From contig BBFD01000257.1 in NCBI GenBank assembly GCA_001313065.1, positions 1 through 5,866 on the forward strand: DNA of 5,866 nucleotides, written 5' to 3'. Made by a program: the position numbers and the translations under genes. Shown here piece after piece: positions 1 to 5,866 of this stretch. Numbering within the stretch: the first letter of the stretch is position 1; every line of letters begins with the position of its first letter. The stretch is from Silvimonas sp. JCM 19000. Lineage in GTDB: Bacteria > Pseudomonadota > Gammaproteobacteria > Burkholderiales > Chitinibacteraceae. Under the pieces are notes generated by a model. That model worked only from the letters and a program-made list of their open reading frames with translations, did not search any database and was not told where the DNA came from.

Positions 1-434
1 CGGGCGGCGGCGTCTCGGCCACGGGCTGGGCGCCTGCGCGCGAACCCGCTTCAATCTGATCCCAACTTTCTTTGAGCTCACCCAGCAATTTGCCAACGTG
101 ATCCAGCGTTTCGAGCTTGTTGTGGATATTCGCCAACAACAGTTGTTCAGTCATGTAGCGATACAACTGGTCGAGGTTCTCGGCCAGATCGCCACCTTTG
201 GATTTGTCCAGCGACTGGCGCAAGCCCTGGTCGATGATGGAGATGGCATGGCTGATCGCCTTGCCTTTATCGGGAATATGCCCCGCTTCCATGTGGTACC
301 GGGCCAGCCCGACCGCCTTGATAGCGCCTTCGTACAGCATGACCACCAGCTTGAGCGGCTGGCCGATTCGACCGCCACATCCAGACTGTTGTCACCGTAT
401 TGCTTTAGCGCCTTTTTTTAACGGCATAGCTCAT
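1..434 (-). CDS. fliS: Flagellar export chaperone FliS (3' end outside window; two frame breaks)
   Basis: FliS binds the C-terminal region of unpolymerised flagellin in the cytoplasm and delivers it to the flagellar type III export apparatus. The start ATG at 434-432 follows GGAGG (445-441) at 6 nt, and the protein opens MSYAV with a lysine run, as FliS proteins do. After repair the family core reads through: YGDNSLDVAVESASPLKLV, then VMLYEGAIKAV, then a helical stretch including SIIDQGLRQSLD and LDQLYRYMTEQLLLANI. A Pro/Ala-rich tail is still open at base 1, so about 145 codons are present, near the usual full length. There are two breaks. The A run at 419-413 appears one A short, since as written a TAA follows at 407-405. 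One C is missing at 358-357, between the Ser and Pro of the SPLKLV motif. It lies 40 nt after fliD, probably in the same transcript. The family assignment is firm; that the breaks are artefacts is inference. Confidence 0.93.
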
Positions 435-474
435 GCCGCACCTCCATTTTCGACTGCATTAAAGTCCAGACCGC

Positions 475-2623
475 TTAAGACGACGACACACCCGGCAAGT
501 TGGCCAGCTGTTGCGTCAGATAACTACTGGTGGACTTGAGCTGACCAATCAACGTATCCATGGCCGTAAATTGCGTGACATAGTTGGCCTGGATCGAGGT
601 CAGCCGCGTTTGCATTTGTGCTTCTTGCGTCTGCATGCCGGTAATCGACTTGTTCAATGCGGCGGTCACGGTGGTAAACACCCCCGTGGTCGACGACATC
701 GAGGTAATTGCCGCATTCAGCCGATAGGCAAAGCCCTGGCTGAACGAAACCGTACCCATATCGCCCACCGAACCCCCGCTCAACGTCACAATCATGCCTG
801 CGGCTGCGCCCGTACCGGTCAGCACGTTACCCACTGCCTTGGCCGGTTGGCCGCCGATGGTGGCCACTGCGTCAGAGCCGGTACTTACTGCGGTATAGCC
901 CAAGCCGATCGAAGCTGAATTGGGCGAGGTACCGTTTACCTGGATATTCGAGGTTGAGCCAAACGAGTTCGAGGTGAATTTCATTGCGCCGGTGGTGGTG
1001 TCATAGGCCACCGAGGCCGACACACCCGCCGCTTTAAGCTGGCTATCGTTGTTAATGGCGGTCTGCATCGCGGCGGCCAGATCGGCGGCCGAGTTGTAGA
1101 CCGTGCCTTCGGTCAATTTGATTTCGCCCGATTGCACGCCATCCAGGCCTACGCTGAAGCTGGCGTTGTTGCTGTCTATGGTGACGGGAAAACCGGTCGA
1201 GCTATCCAGCGCCGGGCCCGACACGGAGCCCTGGGTGGCGGCCTTGCTCACAAAAAATCGGATACGTACCCGGTTGGGTCTGGCTGCTGGATGCCTTGAA
1301 TGTCACCGCGCCGGGCTTGCTGGTGCTGCCGGCCGTGGCAAACAAACCTGCCAGTGCGGTCGGATTGGCGGTAATGGCCGCTTTCAGTTTGTCGGTATCG
1401 AGGTTCAACACCCCTGCCTTGCTGGCATCCTGGGTCACCGTGCCAGTGGACGACACGCTGCCGGTACCAAAGCTCAAACCCACGTCGTACAGCGACTGGA
1501 TCGAGTTGGTGGTGCCGAGGGACTGGTTGAACACCGCGCGCAGCGAGGTCTTGATGCTGTTCAGCGAAGTCTGGCCGTTAAGGATGCCCGATGCACCGGT
1601 GGTGGCATCGTAGCCGGTCAGCGTATTGAGCTGGTCCATGGTCGAGTTATACGCATCGACCATCGCTTGTACTTTTTTTTGACCAGGTCGTCGGTATTGA
1701 CGCCCACAGTGAGTGTGGTCGGCGTGGTGCCGGTTGTGCCGGTCAGATTAAGCGTAACGCCCGGAATAACATCGCTGACCGTGTTGCTGGCCTTGGTAAT
1801 GGCCACGCCATCCACCGAGAACGATGCATCGCTGGCGGCCTGGGTCTGCGACACGGTATTGGTGGTCGAAGCCGGATCATAGGTCAGCTTGGACAGACCG
1901 GTGCCGGTGGTATCGGACGAGGTGATTTTGAGGCTGTTGGAGGCGCCGGTGTTGTTGGAACTCATCACCAGGCGGAAACCGGTGCCGTCGTTGATGACGC
2001 TGGCGGTTACGCCTTTGTTGGCGGAGTTGATCGCATCGCGCACACCAAAGATGTTGTTGTTGCTGCTATCAATATTGACGGTAAACGAACTGGCGCTGGT
2101 GTTGGCGGTAAAGCCTTGGTGCTGTCGTACGAGCCAAACGCAATCGTCAACGAGCCGGTGCCGACCGGGTCGGTGGTATTAGTGTAGCGCGCTGAAGCCA
2201 GCACCTGGTTTGACGCCAGCGAGGTCACCGACAAGGAATGGCTGGACACTTGTGCGGTGCTGTCGGCGGTGGCGGTACCCACCGAGGTATTACCCAGCGT
2301 GGCGGTGGTGGTTTGCAGCTTGGTGGGATCAGACAGCGCTTTAACGGCGGTCTGGAAATCCGACATGGAACTTTGCAGCGTGCCCAGCGCGCTGACTTGC
2401 GCCTGGTAGCTGGCTTCTTTTTTTTCTGCAACACGGTCAGCGGTTGTTGTTCCACCGCCATCAACTGCGAAATGATGCCGGACACATCGATGCCCGAGCC
2501 GATACCCATAGACGTAATTGCGCCCAGATTGGAACTGGACGACAGACCCGAACTGGTCGTCGAGGTCGACGGCGTGGGCGTCGGGGTCGGTGTAGGGCTG
2601 GAACTGCTAACACTCGATGTCAT
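475..2623 (-). CDS. fliD: Flagellar filament capping protein FliD (four frame breaks)
   Basis: FliD (HAP2) forms the cap at the filament tip that folds exported flagellin into place; in some bacteria it also acts in adhesion. The ATG at 2623-2621 follows AAGGAG (2635-2630) at 6 nt. Residues 9-20 are a Pro-Thr string. Next comes the FliD N-terminal signature GIGSGIDVSGIISQLM and AVEQQPLTVLQ (residues ~40-66), then a flagellin-like IN segment (SFSVDGVAITKASNTV), VDAYN of the C-terminal domain, a long second segment, and the closing coiled-coil region (AALNKSITGMQTQEAQMQ) ending near the TAA at 477-475. Repaired length is about 716 residues, at the long end for the family. Breaks: A run 2425-2418 (8 As, 9 or 6 expected); one G lost at 2115-2114; A run 1680-1673 (8 As, 9 or 6 expected); T run 1257-1252 one too long or two short. 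No other internal stop disturbs the repaired frame. The likely promoter lies at 2761-2735. Confidence 0.94.
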
Positions 2624-2734
2624 ACGGCACTCCTTGGCAGCGACTCATCATACCGTGAAGCCACTGTAGCTTGCATTAAGCGTAACGCGAAGGCGCCATT
2701 CTCAATAAGAACAGCGGCGCGCGGCGATACCTGT

Positions 2735-2761
2735 TTATCGACCGGTCAGGCCGAATCTTTA
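2735..2761 (-). promoter_or_regulatory. Sigma-28 (FliA) promoter of fliD-fliS, inside the flaG 3' end
   Basis: On the minus strand this reads TAAA (2761-2758), a 15-base spacer, and GTCGATAA (2742-2735). The -10 box is identical to that of the fliC promoter, and both -35 elements continue as TAAAGA. The flaG stop codon (2748-2746) lies within the spacer, so the promoter overlaps the last codons of flaG. It would start a transcript about 105 nt before the fliD ATG and allow fliD-fliS expression without read-through from fliC-flaG. Confidence 0.78.
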
Positions 2762-3137
2762 ATCAACAAGCCCTGAAATTTATCGATCGCGGTGGCGATC
2801 TGTACCGCTTCTTCGGATGGAATCTGGCGGATCACTTCTTTCGATTGGGTATCGATGACTTTGACCAGACGCATTTGGGTGGCGTCATCCACCGTGAATT
2901 CCAGCGTACTGGTCTTGGAATACTGTTTGAGCGCTTCGTTCAGTTTGTCGACTGCGTCCTGGGTGGACGTGGCGCTGGCACTTGCTTTGGCGGTGGGATC
3001 GAGCGGTTGTGCGCTGCCGCTGCTGGCACTGCTGGCGCTGCCAGAATCGGCGGCGTAGGCGTGGCGCTAGCGGAAGCACCCGAGGCAGTGGGTGTGGGCA
3101 CAAGGGCAACGGCGGCACTAGCGGACGGGATCTGCAT
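2746..3137 (-). CDS. flaG: FlaG family flagellar protein (one frame break)
   Basis: FlaG proteins are small and commonly encoded between flagellin and fliD; in Pseudomonas and Vibrio relatives their loss changes filament length. Their molecular role is poorly defined. The ATG at 3137-3135 follows AGGAG (3150-3146) at 8 nt. The N-terminal ~45 residues are a low-complexity Ala/Pro/Thr/Ser segment. The conserved FlaG domain fills the C-terminal half: DAVDKLNEALKQYSK, then LEFTVDDATQMRLVKVID and EVIRQIPSEEAVQIATAI, ending GLLIKDSA before the TGA at 2748-2746. N- and C-terminal parts lie in different frames, so one base appears missing between about 3066 and 3000. That stretch is repetitive and both frames give plausible linker sequence, so the exact place cannot be fixed. 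Repaired length is about 130 residues, normal for FlaG. The C-terminal frame has no good internal start, which argues against a separate short gene. The gene sits 107 bp after fliC, with a hairpin between them. Confidence 0.88.
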
Positions 3138-3162
3138 GATCGTGTCTCCTGTTACGCGGAAA

Positions 3163-3192
3163 GCCCCGAGGCAGAACCAGCTGCATCGGGGC
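3163..3192 (-). terminator. Hairpin between fliC and flaG, possible attenuating terminator
   Basis: On the minus strand GCCCCGA (3192-3186) pairs with TCGGGGC (3169-3163). After one mismatch an inner GCAG/CTGC stem (3184-3181 with 3174-3171) closes a 6-base loop. Only a short T stretch (TTTCC) follows, so termination would be incomplete. That suits a locus where flagellin needs far more mRNA than flaG. An alternative is a stabilising 3' structure on fliC mRNA. The stem lies about 50 nt after the fliC stop and ends 12 nt before the flaG Shine-Dalgarno sequence. Confidence 0.55.
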
Positions 3193-3244
3193 GGTATTGC
3201 GGCCCCGGGTTGCCCCAGGGCGTTGCTTCAGTCAGCGCTGGCGC

Positions 3245-4866
3245 TTACTTCAGCAGGCTCAGTACGCTTTGCGGCAGCGAGTTGGCTTGCGACAGCATCG
3301 CGGTGCCCGCTTGTTGCAGAATCTGCGACTTGGTCAAGCTCGCGGTTTCCGACGCAAAGTCCGTATCCTGAATCCGGCTACGTGCGGCCGAGAGGTTCTC
3401 GGACGTCGTGGACAGGTTCGAGATGGTGGAGGTAAAGCGGCTTTGCAGAGCACCCAACTGAGCGCGTTGCGAGTCGATGTACGACAGTGCATCGTCCGCA
3501 ATACGCAGTGCTTGAGTGGCGCCGTCTACCGTCGACACATCCAGGCTTTGCACGGTCTTCAGTTCTGCAGTGTTCACAGCACCCGAAGTGAACGAAGCGT
3601 TGATGGTGCCATCGCTGTTCTTGGTGGTGAATACGCCAGAAGCAAAGCCTGCGCCGCTGGTGGTTACCGAGTACGAGTTAGCCGAGTTCAACACCACCTG
3701 GCCACCGAAGGTAAAGCTGCCCGAACCTGCTGCGCTGGTCAGTGCGGTACCGGTGGTGTACTGGTTGTTGCCGGTGGAGTTGGTGGTATCCAGGTTGTAC
3801 TGGGTCACCGAACCGCCGAAGCCGCTCGATACGCCGCTGGCCGAAGTCATCTGGATGTTGGTGCCAGAATCGTTGGTCAGTTTGATACCGTAGGTGACGG
3901 CGCCGGTGTTGTCCGTGAAGGACGACAGCTGAGCCACAACACCCGTTTGCGATTGTTGTGCGTTGAACGCGTTTACAGCCTGGTTGTAATCGGAAGCGGT
4001 CGGAGCTTGACCCGAAACCGAAGACGTCACGCTGAAGGCCACGCCGACGTAGGTGTTGTTGTTCGAAGCCAGGGCCAGGCTGTACGAGCCCGAACCGAAC
4101 GACAGATCAACTTCAGTACGTGCAGTTGCTTTAACACCGGTGTTAGCCGCGTTGATCTTGGCAGCCACGTCGGAAGCCATGTCGGTGCCCGACACGGAAA
4201 TCGACTTGCCGTTGATCGACATCGTGCCGCTGGAAGTCACTACCGCGTTGCTGACCGCAACGGTACCGGTCGCGCCCACAGCGCCTTCGGTGGAGCCGGA
4301 CACTTCAGAAGTGATGGCCAGTTCGCCGGTACCCAGGCCGCCGCCCATTTGATAAGTACCGTACTGGTTGGTACGGAAGTTAGCGGTGGTTGCGGTGATG
4401 GTCTGGTTGGCGTTGGCGCCGACTTGATACACAGCAGCGGTAAAGCTGCCGTCAAACAGGTTCTGGCCGTTGAACTGGGTGGTCGTGGCCGTGCGGTCCA
4501 TTTCGGAAACCAGCTGGTTCACTTCGGCGTTCAGTGCCTGACGGTCAGACGTGGAGTTGGTGGCGTTACCCGACTGCACGGCCAACTGACGAATACGTTG
4601 AACCATATCGCCCATATCGCCCAGCGCGCCTTCAGCGTCTGCGACAGCGAAACGCCGTCGTTGGCGTTACGGGTGGCCTGATCCATACCGTTGATTTGCG
4701 ACGTGAAGCGAGCCGAAATGGCCAGGCCAGCTGCATCGTCCTTGGCGCTGTTAATGCGCAGGCCAGAAGACAAACGTTGCAGCGACGTGCTCAACGACGA
4801 TTGGGAATTGGACAGGTTACGCTGTGCGTCCAGTGACGCGACGTTTGTATTGATGACCATTGACAT
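3245..4866 (-). CDS. fliC: Flagellin, filament subunit (one frame break)
   Basis: This is the structural subunit of the flagellar filament, exported through the flagellar type III apparatus and polymerised under the FliD cap. The N-terminal D0/D1 region is classical: [38 protein letters not shown], then [13 protein letters not shown], the region that matches the TLR5-recognised segment of enterobacterial flagellins. The middle carries a flagellin IN-type repeat ([18 protein letters not shown], residues ~217-235) and a Ser/Thr/Gly-rich variable domain with many potential O-glycosylation residues. The C-terminal D1/D0 helix ends [18 protein letters not shown] and SVLSLLK before the TAA at 3247-3245. 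Repaired length is 540 residues. One base (G on the coding strand) is missing at 4636/4635, so [16 protein letters not shown] is split after residue 77. The first ATG at 4866 is preferred over the one at 4860 because GAGGAG lies 9 nt upstream of it. A strong sigma-28 promoter lies upstream. The gene is called fliC; flaA would be an equivalent name. Confidence 0.96.
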
Positions 4867-4875
4867 GGTGTATTG

Positions 4876-4881
4876 CTCCTC
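4876..4881 (-). promoter_or_regulatory. Ribosome binding site of fliC
   Basis: GAGGAG lies 9 nt before the ATG at 4866 and 15 nt before the second in-frame ATG at 4860. The spacing favours the first ATG (protein beginning MSMVIN), although many flagellins begin MVIN or MAQVIN. Confidence 0.75.
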
Positions 4882-4933
4882 TTAGAGGCATATCTGCTTG
4901 AGTTTCAGACGCAACACAGCGCCCTTGAAACAC

Positions 4934-4960
4934 TTATCGACAAGCCTTGAACGTTCTTTA
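4934..4960 (-). promoter_or_regulatory. Sigma-28 (FliA) promoter of fliC
   Basis: On the minus strand this reads TAAA (4960-4957), a 15-base spacer, and GTCGATAA (4941-4934). The accepted FliA pattern is TAAA-N15-GCCGATAA, so spacing is exact and the -10 box differs at one base. The predicted transcription start, about 7 nt beyond the -10 box, gives an untranslated leader of about 60 nt before the fliC ATG. The bases immediately upstream of the -35 box (4990-4961) are rich in A/T runs, which could act as an UP element. Confidence 0.88.
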
Positions 4961-4970
4961 GTTAAAAAAT

Positions 4971-4990
4971 GCGAAAAAAAATTGTTTCGC
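4971..4990 (-). terminator. Weak T-tract hairpin upstream of the fliC promoter
   Basis: On the minus strand GCGAAA and TTTCGC flank an 8-base AT loop and are followed by ATTTTTT (4970-4964). This is a weak terminator-like shape that could stop transcripts arriving from the glycosyltransferase before the fliC promoter. The stem is only 6 bp, so the same bases may simply be an AT-rich promoter-upstream element. Confidence 0.3.
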
Positions 4991-5088
4991 CGGTGATTAA
5001 CGATTGCCCGGCAGAAAAAAACGCCGATGAACGTTCCCCTTGCCTGTAAGCCATGTATCGGTAACAGCCCAAAAAAACTTGAGAAGCT

Positions 5089-5125
5089 TTCATGCAAAAG
5101 CGCATGAACCCAGGTGCAGTCCTGG
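5089..5125. other. Two adjacent small inverted repeats in the fliC upstream region
   Basis: TTCATGC and GCATGAA (5089-5095 and 5102-5108) form a 7-bp perfect stem with a 6-base loop. It is followed at once by CCAGG and CCTGG (5110-5114 and 5121-5125), also with a 6-base loop. On the minus strand a T7 run (5077-5071) lies 11 nt further on. Together they may shape the 3' end of the glycosyltransferase transcript or bind a regulator; neither role is shown. The rest of 4991-5163 has no gene and no other feature that I can support. Confidence 0.3.
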
Positions 5126-5163
5126 CTAATCCACCATTTTTGATCACCAAACCCGTTTGCCGC

Positions 5164-5259
5164 GCATAGGTGGGTCACGACCCACCATACAAAGCCGACA
5201 AACGTTACGCGAATGGCTGCGCTCCACGGCTTTGGGTGGTGGGTCACGACCCACCCTAT
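5164..5259. repeat. Fold-back repeat copy A (REPIN/MITE-like)
   Basis: This 96-bp unit begins GCATAGG and ends CCCTAT. It carries the 18-mer GGTGGGTCACGACCCACC at each end (5169-5186 and 5238-5255), itself a near-palindrome with 8-bp arms around AC. Inside the ends lie CAAAGCC and GGCTTTG as a second inverted pair. The core between them is about 30 bp and matches copy B closely apart from a few substitutions and one indel. Here both terminal 18-mers have the same centre (AC), and the left end lacks one G of the GGG present in copy B, so the outer inverted repeat is imperfect. It has no coding capacity. Confidence 0.85.
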
Positions 5260-5274
5260 TCTGTGGCTGCGTTT

Positions 5275-5372
5275 GCATAGGGTGGGTCACGACCCACCAT
5301 TCAAAGCCGACGAATGTTACGCAATGGCTGCGCTCTATGGCTTTGGGCGGTGGGTCGTGACCCACCCTATGC
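5275..5372. repeat. Fold-back repeat copy B (REPIN/MITE-like), perfect 24-bp terminal inverted repeats
   Basis: This 98-bp unit is a direct repeat of copy A, displaced by 111 bp. Bases 5275-5298 and 5349-5372 are exact reverse complements (24 bp; outer ends GCATAGGG and CCCTATGC). After a 3x3 mismatch, CAAAGCC (5302-5308) pairs with GGCTTTG (5339-5345), so the whole unit can fold into one long hairpin with a 30-base loop. Each arm can also form its own small hairpin. The layout fits REP doublets (REPINs), which are mobilised in trans by RAYT transposases, or a MITE; no transposase is encoded here. It begins 9 bp after the glycosyltransferase stop and may serve as its mRNA 3' hairpin. Confidence 0.86.
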
Positions 5373-5381
5373 GATTGCGGC

Positions 5382-5866
5382 TTAGTCCGGGCTCCACGCT
5401 TTTAGCCATTTGCCCAGATTGTCGCCCTGCAGCATCCAGCGACTTAGCACGGCTTCGCGCAGCGCGTCGCCGGCTGCCATGTGGCGTCCAGATCGGCCAG
5501 ATGCATGCGGATGGCGTCGGCCCAGTCCTTGTGCCGGTTGCGCACGCGCGTCACGGGCAGGTCGCCCTGGTAGGGCACGATATCGGTACAAATGGTGGCG
5601 AAACCGCAGGCGCCGTATTCCAGCAAACGCAGATTACTCTTACATTCATTGAAAACATTGTGCTCCAGCGGAGCCAGCGCCAGGTCGAGCTTAAGGCTGG
5701 CCAGTTTGGCTGGATAACGGTCTATCGGCACGCCTTCGTGTACTCGGCAATATAGGGCCGCAGCTTGTCCGGGCACATGCCAAAGAACACCCAATCCACA
5801 GTGCCGGCAAACTCGCGCACCACATCAACAATCAGCTCCAGATCGCCGGTGTGGCTGATGCCGCCG
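5382..5866 (-). CDS. Glycosyltransferase, C-terminal part (5' end outside window; two frame breaks)
   Basis: This is the C-terminal part of a GT-B-fold glycosyltransferase resembling proteins encoded beside flagellin genes in betaproteobacteria, some of them large fusions with methyltransferase or TPR domains. Visible in order: GGISHTGDLELIVDVV at the window edge, VDWVFFGMCPDKLRPYIAEY, then IDRYPAKL and LDLALAPLEHNVFN. The nucleotide-sugar-binding signature follows, KSNLRLLEYGACG with downstream ICTDIVPYQ, then LPVTRVRNRHKDW. The end is a helical tail, SRWMLQGDNLGKWLKAW, stopping with TAA at 5384-5382. Two breaks, each one base short, lie at about 5740 (between AEY and EGVPIDRYP) and about 5474 (after DATWQ). 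Sugar and acceptor cannot be read from the sequence. Modification of flagellin is inferred from position only; lipopolysaccharide or capsule assembly is possible. The stop codon lies 9 bp from a fold-back repeat that may form the 3' end of its mRNA. Confidence 0.82.

Noticed and set aside
151..378. Separate 75-residue minus-strand gene inside fliS
   Set aside because: It is the wrong frame of fliS between the two frame breaks and encodes a Ser/Arg/Trp-rich stretch with no family resemblance; the adjacent frame gives perfect FliS.
1103..1882. Plus-strand open frame of 259 codons opposite fliD
   Set aside because: It lies on the complementary strand of the conserved fliD sequence and spans two of its frame breaks. 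No ribosome site or family motif is seen.
2885..3118. Separate minus-strand open frame over the flaG 5' half
   Set aside because: It is the third frame of flaG, rich in Pro and Arg, and does not lead into the conserved FlaG domain.
3197..4681. Long plus-strand open frame of 494 codons opposite fliC
   Set aside because: It is antisense to a clearly conserved flagellin and has no recognisable motif. Long opposite-strand frames are expected in GC-rich coding DNA with biased codon use.
4882..5365. Short open frames through the intergenic repeats, with peptides such as VGHDPP
   Set aside because: Their sequence is simply the GGTGGGTC palindrome translated. They change frame between repeat copies and lack starts with ribosome sites.
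5164..5372. CRISPR array made of the four 18-bp palindromes
   Set aside because: Spacings are unequal (51, 25 and 50 bp), two of the intervals are near-copies of each other instead of unique spacers, and no cas gene is in the window.
1..5866. Degenerate (pseudogenised) flagellar operon
   Set aside because: Conserved motifs, promoters and ribosome sites are intact and there are no nonsense substitutions or larger deletions. Only single-base indels break the frames, which fits sequence error better than decay.

Overview
The window is a flagellar filament locus, with every recognisable gene on the minus strand. In transcription order (high to low coordinates) it holds the 3' end of a glycosyltransferase gene (5866-5382), a repeat-bearing intergenic region (5381-4867), flagellin fliC (4866-3245), flaG (3137-2746), the filament cap gene fliD (2623-475) and the export chaperone gene fliS (434 to beyond base 1). 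The gene order fliC-flaG-fliD-fliS, FliA-type promoters, moderately high GC and protein style suggest a polarly flagellated betaproteobacterium. A relative of the Neisseriales/Chitinibacteraceae is my best guess, but the taxon is inference from memory of such proteins and not proven here.

The genes serve one job. FliC is the filament subunit, FliS binds it in the cytoplasm before export, FliD caps the growing filament and folds incoming subunits, FlaG influences filament length, and the adjoining glycosyltransferase is a candidate for modifying surface-exposed flagellin. Two matching sigma-28 (FliA) promoters are visible, TAAA-N15-GTCGATAA. One is 68 nt upstream of the fliC start; the other is embedded in the 3' end of flaG and faces fliD-fliS. 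A hairpin between fliC and flaG could attenuate read-through or protect the abundant fliC message.

The intergenic region between the glycosyltransferase and fliC carries two ~97-bp fold-back repeats in tandem. Each is bounded by the near-palindrome GGTGGGTCACGACCCACC, and the layout is that of REP doublets (REPINs) or a small MITE. No transposase gene is present in the window.

The most striking property of the record is that all five genes are interrupted by single-base frame changes, about ten in total, mostly one base short in a short homopolymer. On either side of each break the conserved family sequence continues unharmed. Uncorrected sequencing or assembly indels explain this better than decay, so each gene is annotated as one continuous coding region with break points listed. 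I found no RNA genes, CRISPR arrays or insertion sequences, and no clear novel multi-gene system.
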